DNA of 64,000 nt, from positions 1 to 64,000 of the forward strand of contig JAPPFP010000001.1 of assembly GCA_028877275.1 (NCBI GenBank), in the 5' to 3' direction. Shown here piece by piece: positions 8,523 through 16,650 of this stretch. The DNA comes from Acidobacteriota bacterium. Lineage in GTDB: Bacteria > Acidobacteriota > Thermoanaerobaculia > Multivoradales > Multivoraceae. Every line of letters begins with the position of its first letter. The first letter of the stretch is position 1. Below the pieces are notes generated by a model. It was not told the origin of the DNA and did no database searches. It saw nothing but the letters and a program-made list of their open reading frames with translations. The translations under genes and the position numbers were made by a program.

Positions 8523-10855
8523 GTTCAGCAAGGAGCGAGGCTGACGCCTCGCGCGCTCTTCCGAAGGCCGGCGGGGACGCCGGCGCACCCAGTGTGGAGC
8601 ATCCCGGTGTGGGACTGGCGATCTGCACGGTCACCTGGAACGATGCGGCGAATCTGCAGCGGTTCTTCGAGGCACTCGGCAAGCTCCAGGGACCCGCGTT
8701 CCGGTTGATCGTCGTCGACAACGCAAGCACCGACGGCACGGTGCAGTCGTTGCGCGAGCACGCCGGCGCGGCCGGCTTCCCGGTCGAGGTGATCGCGCTC
8801 GACGGGAACACCGGTTTCGCCGGCGGCCTGAACCGGGCGCTAGAAAGCGCGTTCGGGTACGACCCGAAACCCGAGTGGGTGCTGAGCCTGAACGCCGACG
8901 CCTGGCCGGCGGCCGACTACGCGGAGCGGCTGATCGAGAGGGCGCGCCGGTTCACGAGCGAGGAGCGGCCGGTGGGCGCCGTGACGGGGAGGCTGGTCAG
9001 GGCGGAAGGCCGGCCAGAACCCGGGTGGCGCGTCTCCGCGCCAGCCGCGTCACAGTCCGAGCGCCCGTCCGCGGGCGGTCGGATGTCAGGCCGGCGCACC
9101 GACAGCCGTAGCGGCCGGCGCACCGACACTTTCACCGGCGGAGGCGTCATCGACGCCTGCGGCATGGCCCTGACCCGAAGCTGGCGGCACGTGGATCGCG
9201 GCTCGGACCAGGCCGACCACGGCCAGTACGGGGTCACCGAGCGGGTGTTCGGCGGCACCGGCGCCGCGACGCTGTTCCTGAGCGCGGCGCTCCAGGACGT
9301 GGCGATCGACGGACGGGTCCTCGACGAAGACTTCCACTCCTACCGGGAAGACGCCGAACTCTGTTTCCGGCTGCAGGAACGGGGCTGGCAGGCGCTCTAC
9401 GAACCGCGCGCCCGCGCGGTGCACCGCCGCGTCAACCTCGCGCGGCGACGGCGGGACATGTCGCCCGAGGTCAACTTCCACTCCCTCAAGAACCGCTACC
9501 TGCTGCAGTACTACCACCGCACCCTCGCCGATTTGCCGCGCACCCTGCTGGCGACCGCGATGCGCGAACTGGGCATCGTCGCCTACGTCCTCCTCCGGGA
9601 ACGGTCGTCGCTGGCGGCGTACGGATGGCTCTGGCGCCATCGCCGCCGGCTGCGGGAGCGGCGCCGCGCGATCCGGTCCCGCCGCCTCGTCCCCGCCCGC
9701 GCGACCGCGGGCTGGTTCGGCCGCGCCGCGCTGCCCGCGGATCCCGACCGGCCGCGGATCCTGATGCTGGGAAGCCGCGGAATTCCCGCCAACTACAGCG
9801 GCTACGAGACGATGATCGAGGCGCTGGCGCCCCGGCTGGCGGAGCGCGGCTGGCGAGTGACGGTGTACTGCCGTTCCCACTACGTCGACCGGCGGCTGAG
9901 CTCGCACCGCGGCGTCGAGCTCGTCGTCCTGCCCACTCTCCGAACGAAGTACGGCGACACGCCGGTGCACACCCTGCTCTCCTGCCTTCACGCGACGCTG
10001 TTCGCCCGGGGCGCGCGGGCCGCCCTGGTCGTCAACGGCGCCAACGCGCTCTTCCTGCCGCTGCTGTGGCCGCGGCGCATCCGCACCGGCCTGCACGTCG
10101 ACGGCATCGAGAAGCGACGGGCCAAGTGGGGCTGGCCGGGGCGCCTGGTCTACGCCGTCTCGGAGCGGCTTGCCTGCCTGCTGCCCGGCGTGACGGTGAC
10201 CGACGCGAAGGTCATCGCCGCTCACTACCGGGCCCGCTACCGGCGCGACTCGACGATGATCCGCTACGGCGTCGAACCCGAACCCCTGCCGGGCCATCCG
10301 ATCCTCGAAGAACTGGGCCTCGAACCCCGGCGCTATTTTCTCTACGTGAGCCGGTTCGAGCCGGAGAACAACCCGCACCGGGTGGTCGCGGCCTACCGGC
10401 GCGTCGGCGGCGACCTGCCGCTGGTGATGGTTGGCGACGCGCCGTACGCCAGCGACTTCATCGCCGGGATGAAGCGCTCCGCCGACCCGCGGGTACGCTT
10501 TCCGGGAACGGTCTTTGGCGAGGGCTACCGGGGACTGTTGTCGTCCGCGCTGGCGACGGTCCACGCCACCGAGGTTGGCGGCACGCACCCGGCTCTGGTC
10601 GAGGCGATGGGCTACGGCAACTGCGTGCTGGTCAACGACGAACCGGCCAACCGCGAGACGGCGGGCGACGCCGGCGTCTACTTCGAGGTCGAGGACCAGG
10701 CCTCGCTGGTCGCGGCGTTCGAGTTCGCGCGGGCCGACCGGACGCGGGCGAGAGACCGCGGCAAGCGGGCAGCGCGTCGCGCGGCCGCGGAGTACAACTG
10801 GGACCTGGTGACGGACCAGTACGAGCAGCTCTTTCGTCGCCTCGCGAAGCGCTAG
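8519..10855 (+). CDS. GT2-GT4 fusion glycosyltransferase
   Basis: A 778-residue fusion. Residues about 35-370 are a GT2 domain (AICTVTWNDAANL, LIVVDNASTDGT, then LSLNADAWP and DEDFHSYREDAELCFRL). Residues about 405-775 are a GT4 domain of the DUF1972 type (ILMLGSRGIPANYSGYETM, VNGANALFLPLLWP, LHVDGIEKRRAKW, YVSRFEPENNPH). Both would act in surface polysaccharide assembly on the cytoplasmic face. The start is the GTG overlapping the previous stop (GTGA); the open frame extends upstream but only over the other GT gene. An R1 right module encodes residues about 4-26 and an S element residues about 164-204 inside the GT2 domain. Confidence 0.88.
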   Translation: MSSARSEADASRALPKAGGDAGAPSVEHPGVGLAICTVTWNDAANLQRFFEALGKLQGPAFRLIVVDNASTDGTVQSLREHAGAAGFPVEVIALDGNTGFAGGLNRALESAFGYDPKPEWVLSLNADAWPAADYAERLIERARRFTSEERPVGAVTGRLVRAEGRPEPGWRVSAPAASQSERPSAGGRMSGRRTDSRSGRRTDTFTGGGVIDACGMALTRSWRHVDRGSDQADHGQYGVTERVFGGTGAATLFLSAALQDVAIDGRVLDEDFHSYREDAELCFRLQERGWQALYEPRARAVHRRVNLARRRRDMSPEVNFHSLKNRYLLQYYHRTLADLPRTLLATAMRELGIVAYVLLRERSSLAAYGWLWRHRRRLRERRRAIRSRRLVPARATAGWFGRAALPADPDRPRILMLGSRGIPANYSGYETMIEALAPRLAERGWRVTVYCRSHYVDRRLSSHRGVELVVLPTLRTKYGDTPVHTLLSCLHATLFARGARAALVVNGANALFLPLLWPRRIRTGLHVDGIEKRRAKWGWPGRLVYAVSERLACLLPGVTVTDAKVIAAHYRARYRRDSTMIRYGVEPEPLPGHPILEELGLEPRRYFLYVSRFEPENNPHRVVAAYRRVGGDLPLVMVGDAPYASDFIAGMKRSADPRVRFPGTVFGEGYRGLLSSALATVHATEVGGTHPALVEAMGYGNCVLVNDEPANRETAGDAGVYFEVEDQASLVAAFEFARADRTRARDRGKRAARRAAAEYNWDLVTDQYEQLFRRLAKR
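8528..8597 (+). repeat. R1 palindromic element, right-type module
   Basis: GGAGCGAGGC-TGAC-GCCTCGCGCG hairpin, a short spacer CTCTTCCGAA, then the GCCGGCG/CGCCGGC hairpin and CGCACCCAGTGTG. It starts 9 bp after the GTG start of the GT2-GT4 gene, so the element supplies most of the protein's first 26 residues (tail read as AGGDAGAPSV). Confidence 0.88.
9009..9129 (+). repeat. S-family palindromic element inside GT2-GT4 gene
   Basis: Begins GCCGGCCAG, contains GGTGGCGCG-TCTC-CGCGCCA, then GAGCGCCCGTCCGCGGGCGG, and ends GGCCGGCGCACCGACA at 9105. The end motif is repeated once more at 9114-9129. Closely matches 26645-26740 but shares no core with R1. In frame, without stop codons. Confidence 0.85.
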
Positions 10856-10920
10856 CCAGGGCGTAACGCACCCGGTCCCCGCCGCGCTAAACTCCCCGGC
10901 AGCTTCCGCGAGCAGGAGTC

Positions 10921-12360
10921 ATGCTCAAGCAGCGCGTTCGCCTACAGACGGCCCTGATCCTGGCCCTCGACCTGTCCCTGGTCGGGGCGGCCTTTTTCCT
11001 CGCCTACTGGATCCGTAGCGGCCTCTTCCCGCTCGCGCTGCCGGGTCTCTACCCGCAGCCGCTCTATCCGCTGAGCGACCACCTGCCGCTGCTGCCGCTG
11101 GCCCTCGTGACCTGGGGCGCGCCGCTCGTCTTCACGCGGCGCTACCGCTCGCACCGGACCGCCGACCTGAAGACCGAGGCGACCGCGATCCTCAAGGTGG
11201 CGGCGATCGCCACGCTCCTCACGCTGTTCGCCGTCTTCGTCCTGCGGCTCGACCAGCTCCTGATCCAGGACAGCCTCAGCCGAACCTGGCTGCTCCTGTT
11301 CACCGGTCTCGCCTTCCTGCTGCTGCTGGCGGACAAGATCGCGCTGCGTCTGGTCTCGCGCGACATGCGGCGCCATGGGCTGAACCAGCGCACGGTGCTC
11401 ATCGCCGGCGCGCCGGAGGCGGCGGCGCAGCTCGCGGAATCGATCGAGGATCATCCCCACTGGGGCTTGCAGATCATCGGCCTGGTCCACACGAACGGGA
11501 GCGGCTCCGGAGCCGCTCCCGTGAACCTGCTGGGCAGAATGGACGACGTGCTGCGGATCGTCTCGGAACACGTGGTGGACGACGTGTTCTTCACCGTCAC
11601 GCCCCACGAGTTGCCCGCGCTCAAGGAGATCATCGACGGACTGCAGGAACAGGGCATCCGGACCCGTATCGCGCTCGACCTGCTGCCGCCGGCTCACAGC
11701 AAGGTCGACCTCGAGTACCTGGACGGGCGGCCGGTCGTCACGCTGTCGCCGGCGCCCTCGAACCTCCTCCTGCTGCTGTTCAAGCGCGCCTACGACTTCA
11801 GCCTCGGCGCCGCCCTCCTGGTCGTCAGCCTGCCCGTGATGCTGATTCTGGCCCTCCTGATCAAGGCGACCTCCTCCGGCTCCGTGCTCTATCGGCAGAC
11901 CCGTTGCGGCCTGAACGGCCGCCGCTTCACGATGTACAAGCTGCGGACCATGGTCGCGGACGCCGATCAGAGGAAGCGCGAACTCGCGCACCTGAACACG
12001 ATGGACGGTCCCGCGTTCAAGATGCACAGCGACCCGAGGATCACCCCGCTCGGCCACTACCTACGCAAGTTCAGCCTGGACGAGCTGCCGCAGTTCTGGA
12101 ACGTGGTGCGGGGCGACATGAGCCTGGTCGGCCCCAGGCCGCTCGAGGAGAAGGAGCCCTACACGCGGCGGCAGCGGCGGCGGCTCTCGATGAAGCCCGG
12201 CATCACCTGCCTGTGGCAGATCAGCGGCCGAAGCGATCTCGATTTCGACCGCTGGATGGAGCTTGACCTGGAGTACATCGATACCTGGTCGCCGCGGTTG
12301 GACTTCGTCATCCTGCTGAAGACGATTCCCGCGGTGTTGAGCCGGCGAGGCGCTTCCTAA
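10921..12360 (+). CDS. Exopolysaccharide polyprenyl-phosphate sugar transferase
   Basis: A 479-residue WbaP/WcaJ-type protein that starts polysaccharide synthesis by moving a sugar phosphate from an NDP-sugar to undecaprenyl phosphate. The N-terminal part has about four membrane helices (residues 12-140), followed by a Rossmann-like domain (RTVLIAGAPEAAAQLAE). The C-terminal bacterial sugar transferase domain begins with a re-entrant helix (YDFSLGAALLVVSLPVM) and holds the signature SLDELPQFWNVVRGDMSLVGPRP from about residue 380. A TAAACT -10-like box (10888) and a Shine-Dalgarno CAGGAG precede the ATG. A 28-bp perfect palindrome encodes NGSGSGAAPV at about 192-201. Last gene of the polysaccharide locus. 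Confidence 0.93.
   Translation: MLKQRVRLQTALILALDLSLVGAAFFLAYWIRSGLFPLALPGLYPQPLYPLSDHLPLLPLALVTWGAPLVFTRRYRSHRTADLKTEATAILKVAAIATLLTLFAVFVLRLDQLLIQDSLSRTWLLLFTGLAFLLLLADKIALRLVSRDMRRHGLNQRTVLIAGAPEAAAQLAESIEDHPHWGLQIIGLVHTNGSGSGAAPVNLLGRMDDVLRIVSEHVVDDVFFTVTPHELPALKEIIDGLQEQGIRTRIALDLLPPAHSKVDLEYLDGRPVVTLSPAPSNLLLLLFKRAYDFSLGAALLVVSLPVMLILALLIKATSSGSVLYRQTRCGLNGRRFTMYKLRTMVADADQRKRELAHLNTMDGPAFKMHSDPRITPLGHYLRKFSLDELPQFWNVVRGDMSLVGPRPLEEKEPYTRRQRRRLSMKPGITCLWQISGRSDLDFDRWMELDLEYIDTWSPRLDFVILLKTIPAVLSRRGAS
11495..11522. repeat. Perfect 28-bp palindrome in coding sequence
   Basis: ACGGGAGCGGCTCC followed directly by its exact reverse complement. It encodes a flexible Gly/Ser/Ala stretch between the Rossmann-like fold and the following helix of the sugar transferase. 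It is unrelated in sequence to R1 and S. Confidence 0.9.
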
Positions 12361-12362
12361 GC

Positions 12363-12443
12363 GGAGCCGGCCTGCGGCCGGCGCGATTTGCCTCCGCCTG
12401 CGGCGGCTGGCCGGCGGGGACGCCGGCGCACCCAGTGTGCGAC
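12363..12443 (+). repeat. R1 element between convergent genes
   Basis: Left module GGAGCCGGCC-TGC-GGCCGGCGCG, GCCTGCGGCGGC variant, GCCGGCG/CGCCGGC and CGCACCCAGTGTGCGA. It fills the whole gap between the stop of the sugar transferase gene and the stop of the PSP1 gene and could act as a transcription end or mRNA-stabilising structure for both. Confidence 0.9.
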
Positions 12444-12445
12444 TC

Positions 12446-13171
12446 TCAACTGACGACGGGGAGGGCGCCCTTGCCGGGCCGGCGGCCGCGGTAGTTGTCG
12501 TCCTCGTAGGCGAGGCAGCAAAGCAGCCGGCCGCACTGGCCGGAGATCTTGGACGGATTGAGGCTCAGGCCCTGACGCTTCGCCATCTGGATCGAGATGG
12601 GCCGGAAACCGTCCAGCCAGGTCGAGCAGCAGAGCGTTCGGCCGCAGATGCCGACGCCGCCCAGAAGGCCCGCTTCGTCGCGCGGCCCGACGTGCACCAG
12701 ACGGACCCGGGTCTTGAAGCGGGACTTCAGGTCGCGCAGCAACTGCCGGAAGTCGACGCGCCGGTCCGCCGTGAAGTAGAACGTCGCGTTGCGGCCATCC
12801 AGGCTGAAGTCGACCCGCGACACTTTCATCTCCAGACGAAGCGCCCGGGCCCGCTCCCGGCAGAACGCCTTGCCGCGAACCTCGTTCGCCAGTTGCTTTT
12901 CCCTGGCCGCGCGGTCGGCGTCGTCGGCCCGGCGGATGACGGAGCGCGCGCTCGACTTCTGGCACGGCTTGAACACCGGCATGGGCGACTTCTCGACCCG
13001 GCCGAAGGCGGGGCCGGGCTTCATCGACACGATGACCTCGTCGCCGCGGGCGAGCAGTTCGCCGCCCGTGCTGCAGAGCGTCAGGTTCGTCTCCTCGCCG
13101 AAGCGGACGCCGACGAACGTGTCCTCCGTGGCGGTCGATTGACCGGCGAAGCTGCAGCCGCTGCAACTCAT
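12446..13171 (-). CDS. PSP1 domain protein (RicT/YaaT-like)
   Basis: A 241-residue protein of the PSP1 C-terminal family, whose members (Bacillus RicT) act in RNA-maturation and phosphorelay complexes and bind Fe-S clusters with partners. The family core runs from about residue 60 to 215, with ALRLEMKVSRVDFSLDGRNATF and the Cys motifs CGRTLCCSTWL and CGRLLCCLAYE. Two further Cys sit at the N-terminus (MSCSGCSF). Its ATG overlaps the purD stop (ATGA), so it is the last gene of ispH-purD-PSP1. An R1 element follows its stop. Confidence 0.88.
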   Translation of the reverse strand: MSCSGCSFAGQSTATEDTFVGVRFGEETNLTLCSTGGELLARGDEVIVSMKPGPAFGRVEKSPMPVFKPCQKSSARSVIRRADDADRAAREKQLANEVRGKAFCRERARALRLEMKVSRVDFSLDGRNATFYFTADRRVDFRQLLRDLKSRFKTRVRLVHVGPRDEAGLLGGVGICGRTLCCSTWLDGFRPISIQMAKRQGLSLNPSKISGQCGRLLCCLAYEDDNYRGRRPGKGALPVVS

Positions 13172-14463
13172 CGCGGAGGCTCGGTTCCGGCGCCCCCGTC
13201 GAGCACCCGCCGCCCGATGTCCGAGCGCATCGCCTTCGACGCCCAGTGGATGCGGGCGGCCGCCCCGTAGGCGCGTTCGAGCGCCTGCCCGAGGTCGTCT
13301 CCCACCGCGCAGACGTTGAGGACGCGTCCACCCGTGGCGATCACGGCGTCTCCGTTGCGGCCGGTGCCGGCGTGGAAGACGACGACGCCTTCGCAGGCGC
13401 GGGCGTCCTCGATGCCCTCGATCGGGTCTCCCGACGCCGCCTTCCCGGGATAGCCCCGGTTGGCCAGCACGAGACAGGCGGAAGCGCCAGCGCGAAAGGC
13501 GAGCTCCGAGCGTCCGAAGTCGCCGGCGGCGCCGGCGAGAAACAGGTCGACGGGGTCCTCCTCGAGACGCAGCAGCAGCGCCTGGGCCTCGGGGTCGCCG
13601 AGCCGGACGTTGAACTCGAGCACCTGCGGGCCGTCCGGGCTCATCATCAGGCCGGCGTAGAGGACGCCCGAGAACGGCGTGCCGTCCGCCGCCATGCCGG
13701 CCACGGTGCGCTCCATCACCTCGCGCATGATGCGAGAGACCTCGCCGTCCGAGACGATTCCCGCCGGGCTGTGAGCGCCCATGCCGCCGGTGTTGGGCCC
13801 GGAGTCGCCGTCGCCGATCCGCTTGTAGTCCTTGGACGTCGCGAGCGGCAGCACCTGGCGACCGTCGCAGAAGCCGATGAACGAAACCTCCTCCCCTGGC
13901 ACGAAAGGCTCGATCAGGATGCGGGCGCCGGCGTCGCCGAACCGGCGCTCCACGAAGAACTCGTCCAGCGCGGCCTCGAGCTCGGCGGGCGTGGAGACGA
14001 TCAGCACGCCCTTGCCCGCGGCCAGCCCGTCCGCCTTGAGCACCGCCGGCAGCCCGAAGCGCTCGGCCGCGCGCCGTGCGCTCTCCCGGTCGCCGGTGAC
14101 GTCGAAGTCGCAGGTCGGAACACCATGCCGCCGCATGAACTCCTTGGCGAACACCTTGGAACTCTCGAGGCGCGCGGCCGCCCGGGTGGGGCCGAAGATG
14201 GCCAGGCCTCGTTCCCTGAAGGCGTCGACTACGCCGAGCGAAAGCGGCACCTCGGGGCCGACGACGGTGAGGTCGATCCCGTGGTCGGCGGCGAACCGGG
14301 CCAGGCCGTCGACGTCCGTGACGTCGAGCGCCACGCTCTCGCCGCATTCCTCGGTGCCCGGACTGCCGGGCGCGCAGTAGAGCTCGGTCTCCGGCGAGCG
14401 CTCCCGGATGATCCAGCACAGGGCGTGTTCGCGGCCGCCGTTGCCGATGACCAGGACTCTCAG
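13168..14463 (-). CDS. purD: Phosphoribosylamine-glycine ligase
   Basis: ATP-grasp enzyme making glycinamide ribonucleotide in purine synthesis. The N-terminal motif VLVIGNGGREHA (residues about 3-14) is encoded upstream of the first in-frame GTG (14334), so the start must lie further up. The only candidate is CTG at 14463, which overlaps the ispH stop as CTGA and has GGAGG (14475-14471) 7 nt upstream. This gives 431 residues, the normal PurD length. The ATP-grasp part includes LKADGLAAGKGV, DYKRIGDGDSGPNTGGMGA and LEFNVRLGDPEAQ. Coupled to ispH upstream and to the PSP1 gene downstream (ATGA). Confidence 0.93.
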   Translation of the reverse strand: MRVLVIGNGGREHALCWIIRERSPETELYCAPGSPGTEECGESVALDVTDVDGLARFAADHGIDLTVVGPEVPLSLGVVDAFRERGLAIFGPTRAAARLESSKVFAKEFMRRHGVPTCDFDVTGDRESARRAAERFGLPAVLKADGLAAGKGVLIVSTPAELEAALDEFFVERRFGDAGARILIEPFVPGEEVSFIGFCDGRQVLPLATSKDYKRIGDGDSGPNTGGMGAHSPAGIVSDGEVSRIMREVMERTVAGMAADGTPFSGVLYAGLMMSPDGPQVLEFNVRLGDPEAQALLLRLEEDPVDLFLAGAAGDFGRSELAFRAGASACLVLANRGYPGKAASGDPIEGIEDARACEGVVVFHAGTGRNGDAVIATGGRVLNVCAVGDDLGQALERAYGAAARIHWASKAMRSDIGRRVLDGGAGTEPPR

Positions 14464-15323
14464 GGCGCCGCCTCCAGAATGGCCGCCTCGACCTCCTCGA
14501 TCATCGCGTCCGGAGTGGATGCGCCGGCGGTGACGCCGACCGTGCGGCAGTCCTCGAACCAGGTGCGCCGCAGGTCGCCCGAGTCATGGACGAGATGGCT
14601 CCTGGGCTCGATCTCCCGGCAGATCTCCCACAGGTGGCGCGTGTTCGCGCTGTGCCGGCCGCCGACGACGACGATGCAGTCGACCTCCGGGTCGGCGGCG
14701 AGGGCACGCGCCGCGTCCTGGTTCTCCTTCGTCGCGTAGCAGATCGTGTCCGCGCGCCCTGCCTCCGCCGCGCGCGCCTCGATCGCCCGAGCCACCTGCT
14801 CGTACTCCTCGCTGTTCAGCGTGGTCTGGTAGAAGATCTTGACCTTCGGGTAGCGCTCGAAGTCGATCCGGGCGACATCGGCCGCCGTCAGCACGACGTC
14901 GTACGCCTCCGGGTCGAGATCCCGGGTGTAGCCAATCACCTCGCGGTGCCGCCGGTCGCCGATGAACACGAGGTGGTAGCCCGCCTCGAGCGCCTGCCGC
15001 GCCTCCTCGTGGACGTCGTAGACGAACGGGCACGTCGTGTCGACGACCAGGAGGCCCCGCTCCAGCGCCCGCCGGTGAAACGAGGGCGGCACGCCGTGCG
15101 CCGAGAAGACGATCGTCCCGTTCTCGACGCCGTCGAGCGCGTCCGCCGTGCCGAAGCCGAGCTGCACGAGGTCGGAAACGACGCGCTCGTTGTGGACGAG
15201 TTGACCCAGGATCTGCCCGCGCCGGCCATCGGCGGCCAGTTTCCGCACCGTGCGATCGGCGATCCGTACGCCGGCGCAGAATCCGTACTTCTCGGCGCGC
15301 CTAAGGGTCAGAGGACCCGTCAT
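14460..15323 (-). CDS. ispH: 4-hydroxy-3-methylbut-2-enyl diphosphate reductase
   Basis: Last enzyme of the MEP isoprenoid pathway, making IPP and DMAPP with a [4Fe-4S] cluster. The 287-residue length fits. The three cluster cysteines are C16 (YGFCAGVR), C98 (VDTTCPFV) and C195 (TICYATKENQ); FSAHGVPP and the SAN motif (GGRHSANTRHL) bind substrate. ATG 15323 follows GTGAGGG. It heads the ispH-purD-PSP1 operon. The same pathway enzyme Dxr is encoded at 29723. Confidence 0.96.
   Translation of the reverse strand: MTGPLTLRRAEKYGFCAGVRIADRTVRKLAADGRRGQILGQLVHNERVVSDLVQLGFGTADALDGVENGTIVFSAHGVPPSFHRRALERGLLVVDTTCPFVYDVHEEARQALEAGYHLVFIGDRRHREVIGYTRDLDPEAYDVVLTAADVARIDFERYPKVKIFYQTTLNSEEYEQVARAIEARAAEAGRADTICYATKENQDAARALAADPEVDCIVVVGGRHSANTRHLWEICREIEPRSHLVHDSGDLRRTWFEDCRTVGVTAGASTPDAMIEEVEAAILEAAP
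14471..14475 (-). promoter_or_regulatory. Shine-Dalgarno sequence deciding the purD CTG start
   Basis: GGAGG on the minus strand, 7 nt before CTG 14463. It lies inside the last codons of ispH. Together with the conserved PurD N-terminus it supports a CTG initiation codon. Confidence 0.7.
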
Positions 15324-15430
15324 CCCTCACTTCCGTCTGTCTATACGAACCGACCGACCACCCGGTCGGAGAAGCGCGATCCTAACAGCGCCCCGCCGCT
15401 GCTACACTGCCTGATGCCGAGGCGTGCGCA

Positions 15431-15937
15431 ATGAAGATCTCCACCAAGGGTGAGTACGGCATCCGCGCCATGCTGTACGTGGCGATGCACACGGACGGCG
15501 GTCCCGTGCCGAGCCACGAGATCGCCGTGAACCAGGGGATTCCGGAGCCCTACCTGCGCCAGATCCTGGCGGCCCTTGCCCGGGACCACCTGATCCGCTC
15601 GAACCGCGGTCCTCAGGGCGGCCACCTCCTGGGCCGGCCTGCCGAGAAGATCTCGATGCACGACATCCTGGTCGCGCTGGAGGGACACACGACCTCGATC
15701 GACCACATCCTCGCCCAGCCCTGCACGATCGGCGTGGGGCCGAAGCACTGCGCGATCCGAGAGGTGTTCCTCAGCGTGAAGGAGGCGGTCGAGAACATCC
15801 TGTGCAACTACAGCCTCGCCGACCTGGCCGCGCGCCAGCAAGAGGTCTGCGAGTGCAAGATCGAGATCCCGCACGACCTGCCGCCCGAACGGCTCTCGAC
15901 GTCGGCCGGCCGGCCGTTGCACGTCATCGCCGACTGA
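15431..15937 (+). CDS. Rrf2 family transcriptional regulator
   Basis: A 168-residue regulator with the Rrf2/IscR winged-helix domain at residues 1-85: MKISTKGEYGIRAMLYVA, then the recognition part IPEPYLRQILAALARDHLIRSNRGPQGGHLLG. Cysteines at about 98, 107, 125, 140 and 142 could hold an Fe-S cluster, but the spacing differs from IscR (92/98/104), so the sensed signal is unclear. Divergent from ispH with 107 bp between; a TACACT box at 15403 may be its -10. It may regulate Fe-S or isoprenoid genes nearby; that is inference. Confidence 0.9.
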   Translation: MKISTKGEYGIRAMLYVAMHTDGGPVPSHEIAVNQGIPEPYLRQILAALARDHLIRSNRGPQGGHLLGRPAEKISMHDILVALEGHTTSIDHILAQPCTIGVGPKHCAIREVFLSVKEAVENILCNYSLADLAARQQEVCECKIEIPHDLPPERLSTSAGRPLHVIAD

Positions 15938-15965
15938 GTCGCCAGAGAAGCCGGGAAACTCGCCG

Positions 15966-16481
15966 TTGCTGACCGGTTCCCGCGTCGCGCGGTTCGCGCC
16001 CGCCTGCGTTGCTCCACTCGCGCTCGCGGCCGGCTGGGCCTGCGCAGTGCCTTCGGATCGTCCCGCCCTCGACGAGAACGACCTGGACACGGTGGTCGTG
16101 GGGCAGCCGGCGGACTCGATTCTCAGACCGGACGAGGACGTGCGGGAGCGGCGCGCGCCGGAGGCGGAGCTGGGCGGCCGCATCCCCGGCGGCTTCCCGG
16201 ACGGCTTCCCCGTTCCGGACGCTTCCACCGTGGTCGACTTCGGCGACGCGGCGACGGAAGAAGGCGAGCCCGCTGCGGCGGAGTACGTTGGCCTGCTCCT
16301 GCCGCTGGGTGCTCCTGACGCCCGGGAGTGGCTGCTACGCGAAGCGCAGGCCGCAGGCTGGCGGGCGACGCTAGGAGAGTCGATGATCTTCCGCCGCGAC
16401 GACGAGTGGGTCGAAGTGACGATCGAACCGGGCGCGACGCCGGGCAACTCCGCGGCACGGTTCGAGTACGCGAAGCCGTAG
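15966..16481 (+). CDS. Small exported hypothetical protein
   Basis: A 171-residue protein with a TTG start and an N-terminal hydrophobic signal (FAPACVAPLALAAGWACAVPS). The Cys at about 26 has only a loose lipobox. The rest is acidic, with GRIPGGFPDGFPVPDASTVVDFGDA and a C-terminal alpha/beta part resembling small lipid-attached proteins of unknown function (AREWLLREAQAAGWRAT...WVEVTIEPG). It follows the Rrf2 gene by 28 bp. No family is recognised. Confidence 0.6.
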   Translation: MLTGSRVARFAPACVAPLALAAGWACAVPSDRPALDENDLDTVVVGQPADSILRPDEDVRERRAPEAELGGRIPGGFPDGFPVPDASTVVDFGDAATEEGEPAAAEYVGLLLPLGAPDAREWLLREAQAAGWRATLGESMIFRRDDEWVEVTIEPGATPGNSAARFEYAKP

Positions 16482-16486
16482 CCAGT

Positions 16487-16646
16487 GGAGCCGGCCTGAC
16501 GGCCGGCGCGTTTCATGGGCCGCCTCCGGCAGCAGCCGGCGGGGACGCCGGCGTACCCAGTGTGTGATGCCGTTGCACACTGGGTACGCCGACGTCCTCG
16601 TCGGCCCTCTGAAGAAAACGCGCGAGGCCGATAGGCCTCGCTCCGC
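16487..16646. repeat. R1 head-to-head pair between convergent genes
   Basis: Left module 16487-16566 (GGAGCCGGCC...CCCAGTGTGTGA) faces an inverted right module 16576-16646 (CACACTGGGTACGCCGACG...GCGAGGCC-GATA-GGCCTCGC). The tails GTACCCAGTGTG and CACACTGGGTAC pair across a 10-bp centre, making one large cruciform-capable palindrome. It separates the ends of the exported protein gene and the HAD gene. Confidence 0.92.
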
Positions 16647-16650
16647 TCGC

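Noticed and set aside
12363..12443. R1 elements as standard rho-independent terminators
   Set aside because: Stems are G+C-rich but no U-tract follows any copy; function as terminators remains only a possibility.
13246..14739. 497-codon forward ORF opposite purD and ispH
   Set aside because: Exact antisense of two well-supported genes with all expected motifs.
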